Assembly: GCA_023247235.1 (NCBI GenBank)
Contig: JAHFGW010000007.1
Coordinates: 1 to 47,257, forward strand
Direction: 5' to 3'
Length of the DNA stretch: 47,257 nucleotides
Source: Candidatus Omnitrophota bacterium
GTDB taxonomy: Bacteria; Omnitrophota; Gorgyraeia; Aquiviventales; Aquiviventaceae
The notes under the pieces were generated by a model, which was not told where the DNA came from, did no database searches, and saw only the letters and a program-made list of their open reading frames with translations. The translations under genes were made by a program, and so were the position numbers. Positions 26,181 through 35,251 of the stretch are shown one piece after another; position 1 is the stretch's first letter; each line of letters begins with the position of its first letter.

Positions 26181-27737
26181 ATGGAGCATGTCCCGATGGC
26201 TCGCGAGGTCTTGATGGCGCTGCGCCGCGTCCAGGAGTTCGCGGACGCGCGGCGCCTGACGTATTACGTGGTAGGCGGGCTGCTCCGGGACCAGTGGCTC
26301 GGGCGCCCGCTCGGTGACGCCGCCAGCGGACGCCGGCCGCCTCCGGTGAATATCGACCTCGCGGTCGCGCGCGGCGCCGTCGCGCAGGCGCGCGAGCTCG
26401 CCGCGCACCTTGGCGGCAGTTTTGTGCCTCTGGACGAGGCGCACGGCACCGCCCGCGTGGTCCTCCCGTCGTCGGAGGCCATGCCTCGCGTGGAACTGGA
26501 CCTGAGCGACTTTCGCGGCCCGACGCTCGAGCAGGACCTGGCCCGGCGCGATTTCACGATCAACGCGATGGCCGTGGCGCTGGCCGACTGGCTGCGGTCG
26601 CCGCAGGCGCCCGCCCCGTTCATCGATCCGCTGGATGGACGCCACGCGCTTGCCGCGCGGCGGCTGTGCGCCTGTTTTGCCGGAACGTTCGAGGAAGACC
26701 CGGTGCGCATCCTGCGGGCCTTTCGCTTTGCCGCGCAGCTGGGCTTTTCGATGGAGGCCTCTCTGGAGGCGCTGATGGCTCGGGCCGTCGCCGGGCTGGG
26801 ACGCGTGGCCGGAGAGCGTCTGCGGGATGAGCTGCTCGCGTTGTTCGCGACGGACGCCGCGGGCGAGGCGGTGGCGTCGCTGGGACGTCTGGGCGCGCTG
26901 GACGTGCTCTTTCCAGAGCTGGTGCAAGGCCGCGGCGTCGACCAAGGAGACTTCCATCATTTGGATGTGTTCGAGCATCAGGTGGAAGCCGTGCGGCAGG
27001 CCGATCAGATCCTGGCCTCCTGCGCGGAGTTTACGGAGCCGTTGCAGCGCGCGCTGCTCCCGTATACCGCCGAAGCGTTTGTGGAGCGGCGGTCCCGCAA
27101 GAGCCTCATCAAGTTGAGCGTGCTCTTCCATGACGTGGGCAAGCCGGCGAATCGCCAGGTGCATCCCGACGGGGAGATCTGGTTCATCGGCCATGAGCAC
27201 ACGGGCGCCGAGCTGGTGGGCCCGATCACCGAGCGCTTGCGCTTGGCCAACCGCGAGGCGCGCATGGTGGTCGCGCTGGTGCGCCATCATTTACGGCCCG
27301 GATTTCTGAGCCGGGAACCCGAGCTGACGCGGCGGGCGATCTACCGGTTCTATCGAGAGCTGGAGGATGATGGGCCGGCCTGCGGACTGGCGTGGTGGGC
27401 GGACCGGCTGGCGACGCGCGGCCCGCGCTCGCGCGTGGATCAAGTGGACCAACAACGCGAGCGCCTCGAGGAGATTCTGCGGCCCTATTTCTTCAAGGTG
27501 GAAGACATCGTGCGGCCGCCTCGGCTCGTCGACGGCTGCCGTCTCATGCAGGAGCTCCAGGTGCCGTCGGGGCCGCTGATCGGGGAGCTGCTGGCGCTCA
27601 TCGAAGAGGCGCAGGCCGAGGGCCGCGTCCGCACGGCTGAGGAGGCGCTCGCGCTGGCTCGCGCAACGCAGTCGGCACGCGGCGGCAAGGCCCCGCCCCC
27701 GGGACGGGGGCGGGGCGAGCCGAATCGCTCATCATGA
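26181..27737 (+). CDS. tRNA nucleotidyltransferase / poly(A) polymerase family with HD domain
   Basis: YYVVGGLLRDQWLGRP...ARRDFTINAMAVALADW...GTFEEDPVRILRAFRFAAQLGF...; HD region LSVLFHDVGKPANRQ. Confidence 0.9.
   Translation: MEHVPMAREVLMALRRVQEFADARRLTYYVVGGLLRDQWLGRPLGDAASGRRPPPVNIDLAVARGAVAQARELAAHLGGSFVPLDEAHGTARVVLPSSEAMPRVELDLSDFRGPTLEQDLARRDFTINAMAVALADWLRSPQAPAPFIDPLDGRHALAARRLCACFAGTFEEDPVRILRAFRFAAQLGFSMEASLEALMARAVAGLGRVAGERLRDELLALFATDAAGEAVASLGRLGALDVLFPELVQGRGVDQGDFHHLDVFEHQVEAVRQADQILASCAEFTEPLQRALLPYTAEAFVERRSRKSLIKLSVLFHDVGKPANRQVHPDGEIWFIGHEHTGAELVGPITERLRLANREARMVVALVRHHLRPGFLSREPELTRRAIYRFYRELEDDGPACGLAWWADRLATRGPRSRVDQVDQQRERLEEILRPYFFKVEDIVRPPRLVDGCRLMQELQVPSGPLIGELLALIEEAQAEGRVRTAEEALALARATQSARGGKAPPPGRGRGEPNRSS
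27690..27716. repeat. GC-rich palindrome, copy C3, inside the 3' end of the nucleotidyltransferase ORF
   Basis: GCCCCGCCCCC-GGGAC-GGGGGCGGGGC, perfect 11-bp arms, followed by GAGC as in copy C2. Confidence 0.7.
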
Positions 27738-29011
27738 CGCGCCCGCGCCGGTTCGCCTGCGCGACGCTCCTGCTGCTCGGGCTCGCCGCGAGCGATGCGC
27801 CGGCGGCGCACGGCGAGGGTCGCATTGAAGCCGGCGTCGCGCGCGCCACGTTCACGGTGCGCCCGGGCGTGCCGCTGGCAGGCTACAGCCGACGGGATGG
27901 GGCGCCCTCGAGCGGCCAGCACGATCCGGTCGGCGTCCGGGCGGTCGTGCTGGAAGACGCAGAGCAAGCGGTCGCCATCGTGAGCTGTGATCTGTTGATC
28001 ATTGATGAGCATCTGGCCTCGGCCGTGGCGACGCGCGTCGCGCAGCGCAGCCCCGGGCGTCCTCCCCTGCTGTTTCTTGCCGCGACGCACACGCATTCCG
28101 GGCCGGGGGCCTATGGCCGAAAATTCCTGGAGAAATTGTCGATGGGGCATTATGAGCCGGCGGTCTTCGACGCGCTGGTGGAGCACATCGCGGACACCGT
28201 CCTGCGCGCTCGGGCTTCTCGGCAGCCCGTTCGGCTGGCGGCGGGTCGGGAGCCGACCACGGGCCTGGTGGTCAACCGCATGGATCCGCAAGGGCCTCGC
28301 GATGCCGAGCTCATTATCTGTGCCCTGTACCCGGCGCAGGAGGCTCGCCCATTCGCCGTGCTGATGAACTTCGCGGCGCACCCCACGACGCTCGGGGCTT
28401 CAAACATGCAGCTCTCGGCTGATTATCCCGGCGTGCTGGTGCGCCAGCTGGAGGCGCGCTGGCCGTCGGCGACGGGCCTGTTCTTGGCCGGGGCGGTGGG
28501 GGACCAGGCTCCGGTGAAGCGCGGAGAAGGGTTTGAGCGCGCCGAGTGGTTGGGGGGACGGCTGGCGGAGCAGGCGACCGCGCTCCTGGAGCGCTTCGAG
28601 CCCCGCGCGCCCCAGCGGCTGCTGGCGCGCCAAGACACCCTGCCGCTGCCCTCGGCCGCCGTGCGACTGGGGCGATGGCTGACGCTGCCGCGGTGGCTGG
28701 GCCGTCGGCTGGTTGATGACGACGCCACCCTGAGCCTGGTGGTCGTCGGCGATGTGGCCTTGCACGGGCTCCCCTGCGATGTGGCCGCGCCGCTTGGGCA
28801 GCAGCTCAAGGAGCACGCGCGTGCGCGGGGGCTGGAGTCGCTCGCCGTGAGCTTCGTCAACGACTACATCGGCTACTGCATCCCCGAGCCGCTCTACCGG
28901 ACGAACGCGTACGAGGCGTCGATGGCGTTCAATGGGCCTCAGGCCGGCGCGCGGCTCGTCCAGCGATCCCAGGAGATGTTAGACCAGCTGCTCGGCGACT
29001 CACGCCCATGA
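27734..29011 (+). CDS. Neutral/alkaline ceramidase-like protein (N-terminal domain type)
   Basis: Signal peptide; EAGVARATFTVRPGVPLAGYSRR...VGVRAVVLEDAEQAVAIVSCDLLII...LFLAATHTHSGPGAYG; NFAAHPTTLG. Confidence 0.75.
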   Translation: MTRPRRFACATLLLLGLAASDAPAAHGEGRIEAGVARATFTVRPGVPLAGYSRRDGAPSSGQHDPVGVRAVVLEDAEQAVAIVSCDLLIIDEHLASAVATRVAQRSPGRPPLLFLAATHTHSGPGAYGRKFLEKLSMGHYEPAVFDALVEHIADTVLRARASRQPVRLAAGREPTTGLVVNRMDPQGPRDAELIICALYPAQEARPFAVLMNFAAHPTTLGASNMQLSADYPGVLVRQLEARWPSATGLFLAGAVGDQAPVKRGEGFERAEWLGGRLAEQATALLERFEPRAPQRLLARQDTLPLPSAAVRLGRWLTLPRWLGRRLVDDDATLSLVVVGDVALHGLPCDVAAPLGQQLKEHARARGLESLAVSFVNDYIGYCIPEPLYRTNAYEASMAFNGPQAGARLVQRSQEMLDQLLGDSRP

Positions 29012-30231
29012 GCTCCTGGGCGGTTCCCCTGAGTGCGCAGGCCGTCCTGGTCCTCTCGCTGTCTCTGGCGGTGCCTGTGGCGGACGCGGCGCACGTCGAG
29101 GAGCGCGCGGGGCTGCGCATCGCGTATTTGGCCGGCAGCCCCTATGAGCTGGGTCGCCAACATGGCGAGCTGCTGCGCGAGGAGGTGCGGGCGTCGGTAG
29201 GCACCGTCTTGGGCTACTTTCGCGGGTATCTCAAGCTGCCGCTGCTGGGGCCGTGGGCGGCCTCCCAATGGCTCGGCTGGGCCTGGCGGCAGGCCAAACC
29301 ATTTGTCCCGCGCGACTCTCTGGAAGAATTACGCGGAGTGGCGGACGGCTCCGGGGTGCCGCTGCGCGATCTCTATGAGCTGCACGCGATTCCGGACCGC
29401 ACCTACGCGTGCTCCGGGTTTGCCGCGTGGGGGCCGATGACGGCTGATGGACGGCTGATCCACACGCGCAATCTGGATTGGAACATCCACGCCGGCATTC
29501 AAGAGTATGCGACGGTCTTCGTCATGCAGCCGGCGGGCAAGCATGCCGTGATCGGCATCGGATGGGCGGGGTTCATTGGGGTCTTGAGCGGGCTGAATGA
29601 CGCCCAGCTGTCCATCGGGCAGATCGGCGCTGAGACCGCCGACGCGACCTACCAGGGCGAGCCGATGGTTTTCCTCATGCGGCGGGTCCTGGAGGAGGCG
29701 GAGACGCTGGATGAGGCCATCGAGATCATTCGGCAGGCCCGCCGGACCGTCGGCGTGAACTATCTCGTGGCGGACGCCAAGGCCAAGCGGGCGGTTGCGA
29801 TTGAAACCACGCGCGACCGCGCGCAGGTCTTTGAGGCGAATGATCCCAAAGAGCACGGCGTGCCCTATGCGCGGCCGATGCCGCATGCCGTGCTCCGGGC
29901 TGATCCCGCGATGGATCCGGCGATTCGAGCGCGCCAACTGGCTTCGCACGGCGATCCAAGGCGCCCCGGGCTTGAGGATCCTGTGGGCAGCTCAGCCTAT
30001 GACGTGCGATACCTGGGGCAAGTCGCAGGACTCGAAGCGCATCGCGGCCGGTTGGATCCTGCGCGGGCCCGAGCCATCATGCGCGCGGTGGCTCCAGGCT
30101 CCAATGTCCAGAGCGTCATCTTTGCCTGGCCCGAGCTGTTCGTCGCCAACGCCCAGGGGACCGAGCGCGCTGCGGATACCACCTACCACCGCCTGGACGT
30201 GCGGCAACTGTTTGAGGGGTTGCAGGAGTGA
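29008..30231 (+). CDS. C45-family autoproteolytic acyltransferase/hydrolase (Ntn-type)
   Basis: LAGSPYELGRQHGELLREEV...RTYACSGFAAWGPMTADGRLIHTRNLDWNIHAGIQEYATVFVMQPAGKHAVIGIGWAGFIGVLSGLNDAQLSI. Confidence 0.8.
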   Translation: MSSWAVPLSAQAVLVLSLSLAVPVADAAHVEERAGLRIAYLAGSPYELGRQHGELLREEVRASVGTVLGYFRGYLKLPLLGPWAASQWLGWAWRQAKPFVPRDSLEELRGVADGSGVPLRDLYELHAIPDRTYACSGFAAWGPMTADGRLIHTRNLDWNIHAGIQEYATVFVMQPAGKHAVIGIGWAGFIGVLSGLNDAQLSIGQIGAETADATYQGEPMVFLMRRVLEEAETLDEAIEIIRQARRTVGVNYLVADAKAKRAVAIETTRDRAQVFEANDPKEHGVPYARPMPHAVLRADPAMDPAIRARQLASHGDPRRPGLEDPVGSSAYDVRYLGQVAGLEAHRGRLDPARARAIMRAVAPGSNVQSVIFAWPELFVANAQGTERAADTTYHRLDVRQLFEGLQE

Positions 30232-30246
30232 GCGCCTGGGCGGCGC

Positions 30247-31200
30247 CTAACGCGGGGCGGAAGACGGAAGCTGCTCGAGCTCTTGAGGGAGGCCGAAACT
30301 GACGTCCTCGCGCACCAGCTCGTGCTCTTCGACCTGGGTGGCGCCGAGGCGACACAACGCGTCGACGACTTCCTGCACGAGGTGTTCCGGGGCGGAGGCG
30401 CCTGACGTCACGCCGACGCAGGCAATCCCTTCGAACCATTGCGGATCAATCTCGCGGGCGTCGTTAATCAGATAGGCGCGCCGCCCGGCATCTTCGGCGA
30501 CCTCTGTGAGCCGGATCGAATTGGAGCTGTTGCGCGCGCCGATGACGAGGATGACCTCGGCCTGGCGCGCGATGGCCTTGACCGCGTTCTGGCGGTTCTG
30601 CGTCGCGTAGCAGATGTCCTCCTTCGACGGCGCCACCAGCGCCGGGAAGCGCTGCTTGAGCGCCTCGACGATCGTCCGGGTGTCATCCACGCTCAGCGTC
30701 GTCTGCGTGATGACGGCCACCTTCTTCGGATCACGCACCGCGACCGCCCGCGCCTCCTCCACGGTCTGCACCAGCCGGATCGCCTCGGGGGCCTCGCCCA
30801 TCGTCCCGACGACCTCCTCGTGACCCTGGTGGCCGATCAGCAAGATCGTGTACCCCTGGCGAGCGAACCGCTTGGCTTCCACATGGACCTTGGTCACGAG
30901 GGGGCACGTCGCGTCGATCACTCGCAGGGAGCGGGTTCGGCCTTCCTCATGCACCTGGGGCGCGACGCCGTGGGCGCTAAAGATCGCCGTCGAACCGGCT
31001 GGCACTTCGCGCAACTCATCCACGAAGATGGCGCCCTGTTGGCGCAGCGCGCTGACGACATGGGGGTTATGGACGATTTCCTTTCGGACATACACCGGCC
31101 CCTCGGCGCGGTGCAGCGCTTGCTCGACAACCTCGATGGCGCGCTCCACGCCGGCACAGAACCCGCGGGGTTTGGCAAGGAGAACTTTGCGAAGCGGCAT
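30247..31200 (-). CDS. ispH: 4-hydroxy-3-methylbut-2-enyl diphosphate reductase
   Basis: MPLRKVLLAKPRGFCAGVERAIEVVEQAL...VYVRKEIVHNPHVV...VIDATCPLVTKVHVEAKRFARQGYTILLIGHQGHEEVVGTMGEAP. Confidence 0.95.
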   Translation of the reverse strand: MPLRKVLLAKPRGFCAGVERAIEVVEQALHRAEGPVYVRKEIVHNPHVVSALRQQGAIFVDELREVPAGSTAIFSAHGVAPQVHEEGRTRSLRVIDATCPLVTKVHVEAKRFARQGYTILLIGHQGHEEVVGTMGEAPEAIRLVQTVEEARAVAVRDPKKVAVITQTTLSVDDTRTIVEALKQRFPALVAPSKEDICYATQNRQNAVKAIARQAEVILVIGARNSSNSIRLTEVAEDAGRRAYLINDAREIDPQWFEGIACVGVTSGASAPEHLVQEVVDALCRLGATQVEEHELVREDVSFGLPQELEQLPSSAPR

Positions 31201-31212
31201 GAGACAGCTTCT

Positions 31213-31242
31213 ATTATAGAGCGCTCGATGCGGGGGCGGCAA
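31213..31242 (-). promoter_or_regulatory. Candidate sigma70-type promoter for ispH
   Basis: Minus strand TTGCCG - 18 nt - TATAAT, -10 box only ~12 nt from the ispH ATG. Confidence 0.5.
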
Positions 31243-31259
31243 GCGCCCCGACGGAAAAT

Positions 31260-31655
31260 CTAGTAGGCGGCGAGGTCGCCCGAACCCTCAAGGGCCTTCA
31301 AGTAGTCAGCGGGCGGGACCGTATTGGAATCAAACGGCAGCGCCTCAGGCGGCAAGTCGCTCGGAGGCGGCGCAAAGGCGTTCTTGAGGACCGCGGCGTC
31401 AATCGAGGGGTCGCTCCAGTAGGGAGCCGGCTCCGCCACGAGGTTGGGCCTTACCGCGGCCCGCGCGCTGAGGCTCGTCGGGACGGGGGGCGGGGTCGGT
31501 CCCGCGGACAACCAGAGCCGAATCAGCACTCCCAGGCAGACCGCCATGGCCACGACCACCGGCGGGTTCCAGGGAAACCTGGGCCGGCGGGGCGGGGGTG
31601 GAGCGGCGCGGCGCTGGGGTCCAAGCCGCGCGCCAGGCCCTAGTTCTCTTGCCAC
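31260..31655 (-). CDS. Hypothetical single-pass membrane protein, proline-rich
   Basis: GTG start; PPVVVAMAVCLGVLIRLWL TM segment then proline-rich periplasmic-like tail. Confidence 0.5.
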   Translation of the reverse strand: MARELGPGARLGPQRRAAPPPPRRPRFPWNPPVVVAMAVCLGVLIRLWLSAGPTPPPVPTSLSARAAVRPNLVAEPAPYWSDPSIDAAVLKNAFAPPPSDLPPEALPFDSNTVPPADYLKALEGSGDLAAY

Positions 31656-32986
31656 AGGAGTTCCTCGTAGTCGGCCGTCGTTGGGTAGAACGGTGGCGCG
31701 GTGCCCGCCAGGCGCTCGTCGTAGTAGTAGTCCTTCGAATAGCCGGACACCTTCTGGCCGGTGCTGCTGGCGAACGTGCCCACCGCGCCGCGGCTCTTCT
31801 GAATGATGCCCCCATACACCGTCAGCGTGCCGTTCAGATTGGCAGGATCCCAATAGCGCTCCACGGTGAACGAGGTGTTCAGCGCCATGATGGAGGACTG
31901 GATCTCCACGTTGAAGGGTGCGCTGTCGCTCACCACCACATTGCGCTCGGCGACCAACCCGAGCACGTCGTCGTTGTGAGTGACCTGGCCGCTGCCATCC
32001 AGGCAGTCCGGATCGGCCGCTGGATCGCGCGGGTTGCAATGGTAGCGCACGTTGTTGGTGACCACGATGTCATGGCTGGTGCCGATCGTCAGCGCCCCCT
32101 CCAGCTCGCCGGAGAGGGTGACATTGCCGCCGTTGACAAAGACCGCCCCGTTGGCCGGGAGGGACACCACGGCATTCGACAGTCCGGCGGTTGCGTTGGT
32201 CACGCGCATGGTCCCATTGTTCTGCAGCACGATGGTCGTGTTGCCTTCATACCACCGGCCGCCGGAGGAGGCTGCCACGCGCAGTGGCGTCGCCGACAAG
32301 GGCATCGCGATGGGCGCGGCGCTCAACGTCAGCCCGCCGTTGAACTGCGGGTTGTCTGCGGGCGGACCACCGCTGTAATAGTTGATGGAGCCTGCGGTAC
32401 TGCTGACCGCGCCGTCAAAGATGGGGTTCTTCTTGATGTTGAACTGATCGTTGGAGTGGACCGGCCCGGTCAGGTGGTCGTTCCCCGTAAACCAGATATT
32501 CGTACCGTTCGGCAGCTCCTCGCGATTCGTGAAGTAGGAGAAGCGCGCGAAGCTTTCCGTGCGCAGGAGCGCGGTGATACGCCGCGCGATCTGCCCGTTG
32601 TGGGCCAGGCCCGCGATCGACAACGTGTAGAGATCGAGGAAGGTGGTGGGGTTGTTATCATCCGGATCGACGCAGACGTAGAATTGGTCGGTGCCCAGCG
32701 TCCGGGGCGCGCGAGGCGGCTGCGTGGGATCAGCGACGCTGCAGCCGGTCGTGCCCAGGAAGGGGTCGAACGCCAGCGTGCCGCTGGGGGGCGCCGGCTG
32801 CGCGCGCATCCAGGCCAGGGCGTCGTGGAACCCGGCTTCCGCCAAATGAAACGCCCGTGAGGTGTCCGAAAACGTCGTGGCGCTGCGAGCCTGCATCAGG
32901 CTCTGCTGAAAATCGATCGTCTGCCACACGATGAGCGTGGCGACGACGAGATAGCTCATGATCAAGACCGAGCCGCGCTGTGACAT
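31640..32986 (-). CDS. PilX-like / DUF4900-type pilus-associated protein
   Basis: MSQRGSVLIMSYLVVATLIVWQTIDFQQSLMQARSATTFSDTSRAFHLAEAGFHDALAWM; later FTGNDHLTGPVHSNDQFNI. Confidence 0.7.
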   Translation of the reverse strand: MSQRGSVLIMSYLVVATLIVWQTIDFQQSLMQARSATTFSDTSRAFHLAEAGFHDALAWMRAQPAPPSGTLAFDPFLGTTGCSVADPTQPPRAPRTLGTDQFYVCVDPDDNNPTTFLDLYTLSIAGLAHNGQIARRITALLRTESFARFSYFTNREELPNGTNIWFTGNDHLTGPVHSNDQFNIKKNPIFDGAVSSTAGSINYYSGGPPADNPQFNGGLTLSAAPIAMPLSATPLRVAASSGGRWYEGNTTIVLQNNGTMRVTNATAGLSNAVVSLPANGAVFVNGGNVTLSGELEGALTIGTSHDIVVTNNVRYHCNPRDPAADPDCLDGSGQVTHNDDVLGLVAERNVVVSDSAPFNVEIQSSIMALNTSFTVERYWDPANLNGTLTVYGGIIQKSRGAVGTFASSTGQKVSGYSKDYYYDERLAGTAPPFYPTTADYEELLWQEN

Positions 32987-33087
32987 GGCCGTTTTCCCCA
33001 CAAGCATAAGTATGCCTGATGGGTTCCAGGCGGGCAAGCCAGGCGCGCCGGCCATCCCAGAACCGAGTGAGTGGTGATAGCCGATTG

Positions 33088-34074
33088 TCAGCCAGGCACT
33101 TGGAGGTGCCGCTCAAAGAAGCGCAAGGCTTCGAATTGCAGGTACGGGAGCAAGAAGTAGGCCGTGTAATGGCCCGCCAGAAGGTATTGCGTCTGGGGAT
33201 AGCGTAAGGCCCGACGCAATCTCAAGGCATTCGCGGTGCCGATCGTGCGGTCGCAGGTGGCAATCACCAGCAGCAGGCGTCGGGTATCCACGTAGGGCGC
33301 CAGCCGAAGGGGATCGGTGCGCACCTCCTCTTGTAATTGTCGATACAGGGTGGCGCGATCCATCCGGTGGTGCGCGAGATAGCGCCGCAGCGGCTTGGTC
33401 AGCAGGCGATCGTGGGAACTCACGAGGATGTCCGGAATGCCGCCGCCGGCGAGCACCACCACAGAGGCGCGCAACCGCGGGTCCACCGCAGCCGCCATGA
33501 CGGTCGCCATGCCTCCCATGCTAATTCCGAAGCTACCCATCCGCTCCGCGTCGACCTGAGGCTGCAGAGCCATCCAGTCCAGGACCTGGCGGATCCGCAA
33601 GACGCCCTGCCGCAGCAGCAGCTCGAGGTGATTGGCCGGCTGCTCCGGCGAGATCTTGAGCGTCTTTCGATGGACCATGGCGACGTGGAATCCGCGGCGC
33701 GCGAAGAAGCGGCAGATGCCCCGCTCCAGCGGATAGTCGCCGCCGAGGATCGGATTGAAGAGAATGGCGGGCCGTCGCCCGGGTTGTAGGGACTCAAACC
33801 ACTCGAACTCGACGACCGGTTCTGTCGGCGTGAAGTCCGGCGCGATGAGCGGAAAGCGGACCAGCGATTCGCGCACACCCCGTCGCTGGCGCACGACCTC
33901 GATGGTCGCCTCGCGCGGCTGGCCGGTATACGCATAGCGCGCCGCCAGGTCCGCGGGCAGCGGCCGCGGCGCGACGACCGGCAGACGGGCCGGCGCATAG
34001 GCGCACCCGCAGGCCGCGCTGGCCAGCCACCATCCTGCGGCCACCAGGCCAGCGAGGCGTCCCCTACGGCGCAT
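33088..34074 (-). CDS. Alpha/beta hydrolase, predicted lipoprotein
   Basis: N-terminal signal with Cys-rich lipobox region; GSFGISMGGMATVMAAAVDPRL nucleophile elbow; C-terminal GHYTAYFL. Confidence 0.75.
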   Translation of the reverse strand: MRRRGRLAGLVAAGWWLASAACGCAYAPARLPVVAPRPLPADLAARYAYTGQPREATIEVVRQRRGVRESLVRFPLIAPDFTPTEPVVEFEWFESLQPGRRPAILFNPILGGDYPLERGICRFFARRGFHVAMVHRKTLKISPEQPANHLELLLRQGVLRIRQVLDWMALQPQVDAERMGSFGISMGGMATVMAAAVDPRLRASVVVLAGGGIPDILVSSHDRLLTKPLRRYLAHHRMDRATLYRQLQEEVRTDPLRLAPYVDTRRLLLVIATCDRTIGTANALRLRRALRYPQTQYLLAGHYTAYFLLPYLQFEALRFFERHLQVPG

Positions 34075-35251
34075 ACTCGCGATCAGGGCGCACGTAGATC
34101 GGATTCGAGAAAATCCACGGCGTGTTATGCCGCGAAGCCTCTAGACGATACACCCCAGGGCTGATCGCGGGCACCTGCCACGTCGTGCCGGTCGTCCGGG
34201 CCACCGCCTGGCCGTCGCGCAGCAGGGTCATCTCCGCTGGAAACGGCAGGCCCGCCGTCAGGAGCAAGTCGGGCCGCCAGGACACCGCATCTCCCATAAT
34301 GCCCGCCACCCGGCCTTGGCGCTCCGCAAAAAACGTGAAGCCCCGAGCCTCCGCGAGCAGTTCGATCGCCAAGTACGCGTGCCCTTGGCGCAGCGCGTCA
34401 TAGAAGGCGGACGGCGCCAGCTCGGCGCCGAGCCGCCCCGGCCCCGCGTCGGCGGCCAGGGCCGGCGCGACGAGCACGTGCGTGCGGATCAGGCGGAACA
34501 TGATCGGGTAGGACGCGAACTTCAGGCCGACGGCGTGGAACTCATGGGCGTCGGCGGAGCCGATCCCGACGACGCGTCCATCGCGCGCGATGAAGGTCTC
34601 CCAGAGCTTGAGGGGATCATAGGGGCGGTCGATCAGCGATAGGTAAAACCAATCCGGCGGGACCGTCAGCGTCCACAGCACCAGGCGCAGCCGGTTTTCA
34701 TCGAGCGTATCATGCGCCAGGTTGTACGCCTCCAGGCCGGTGAACCCGGTGACGTCCATGTCCGTCCAGCGGCGTTTCTTGAAGAAGGGATGGGCAATGA
34801 ACCCGAGTCCCCCCTGGCGGTTCACCTCGTCGATGACCTGTTGCGTGCTCAGATGATGGTAATCGATCTCCTCCGTGACGTTCAGGGCCAGGTAGTGCCC
34901 GCCCCGCGTGGAGAGCTCGGTCCCCACCATCAGGAGCGTGCCGCCGTGCCGGCCCTGCCAGCCGTCGCGCAGCGGCTGCAGCGTGTTGTGCTCCGTCACC
35001 ACCGCGAAATCCAGCTCCTGGTCATTCGCGGCTCGGATCACGTCCGGCATCGTGCCGTGGGCATCATGCGAATAGCGAGTGTGGATGTGCATGACGCCCA
35101 CGAAATCATGGTAGCCGTCTTCCAGGATGCTCTGCGGCCGCACGCCATGCATCATCAGCGCGTGACGCCGGGTCGGCATGAGCGCGGTGCAGCCTGCCGC
35201 GGCGCCCGCCACCAGGAGGCACAGGAGCTGCGGCCAGCGCTGGCGTCGCAT
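34064..35251 (-). CDS. PHP-domain metal-dependent phosphoesterase-like lipoprotein
   Basis: GVMHIHTRYSHDAHGTMPDVIRAANDQELDFAVVTEHNTL; ...GLGFIAHPFFKK; signal VAGAAAGC. Confidence 0.82.
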   Translation of the reverse strand: MRRQRWPQLLCLLVAGAAAGCTALMPTRRHALMMHGVRPQSILEDGYHDFVGVMHIHTRYSHDAHGTMPDVIRAANDQELDFAVVTEHNTLQPLRDGWQGRHGGTLLMVGTELSTRGGHYLALNVTEEIDYHHLSTQQVIDEVNRQGGLGFIAHPFFKKRRWTDMDVTGFTGLEAYNLAHDTLDENRLRLVLWTLTVPPDWFYLSLIDRPYDPLKLWETFIARDGRVVGIGSADAHEFHAVGLKFASYPIMFRLIRTHVLVAPALAADAGPGRLGAELAPSAFYDALRQGHAYLAIELLAEARGFTFFAERQGRVAGIMGDAVSWRPDLLLTAGLPFPAEMTLLRDGQAVARTTGTTWQVPAISPGVYRLEASRHNTPWIFSNPIYVRPDREYAP

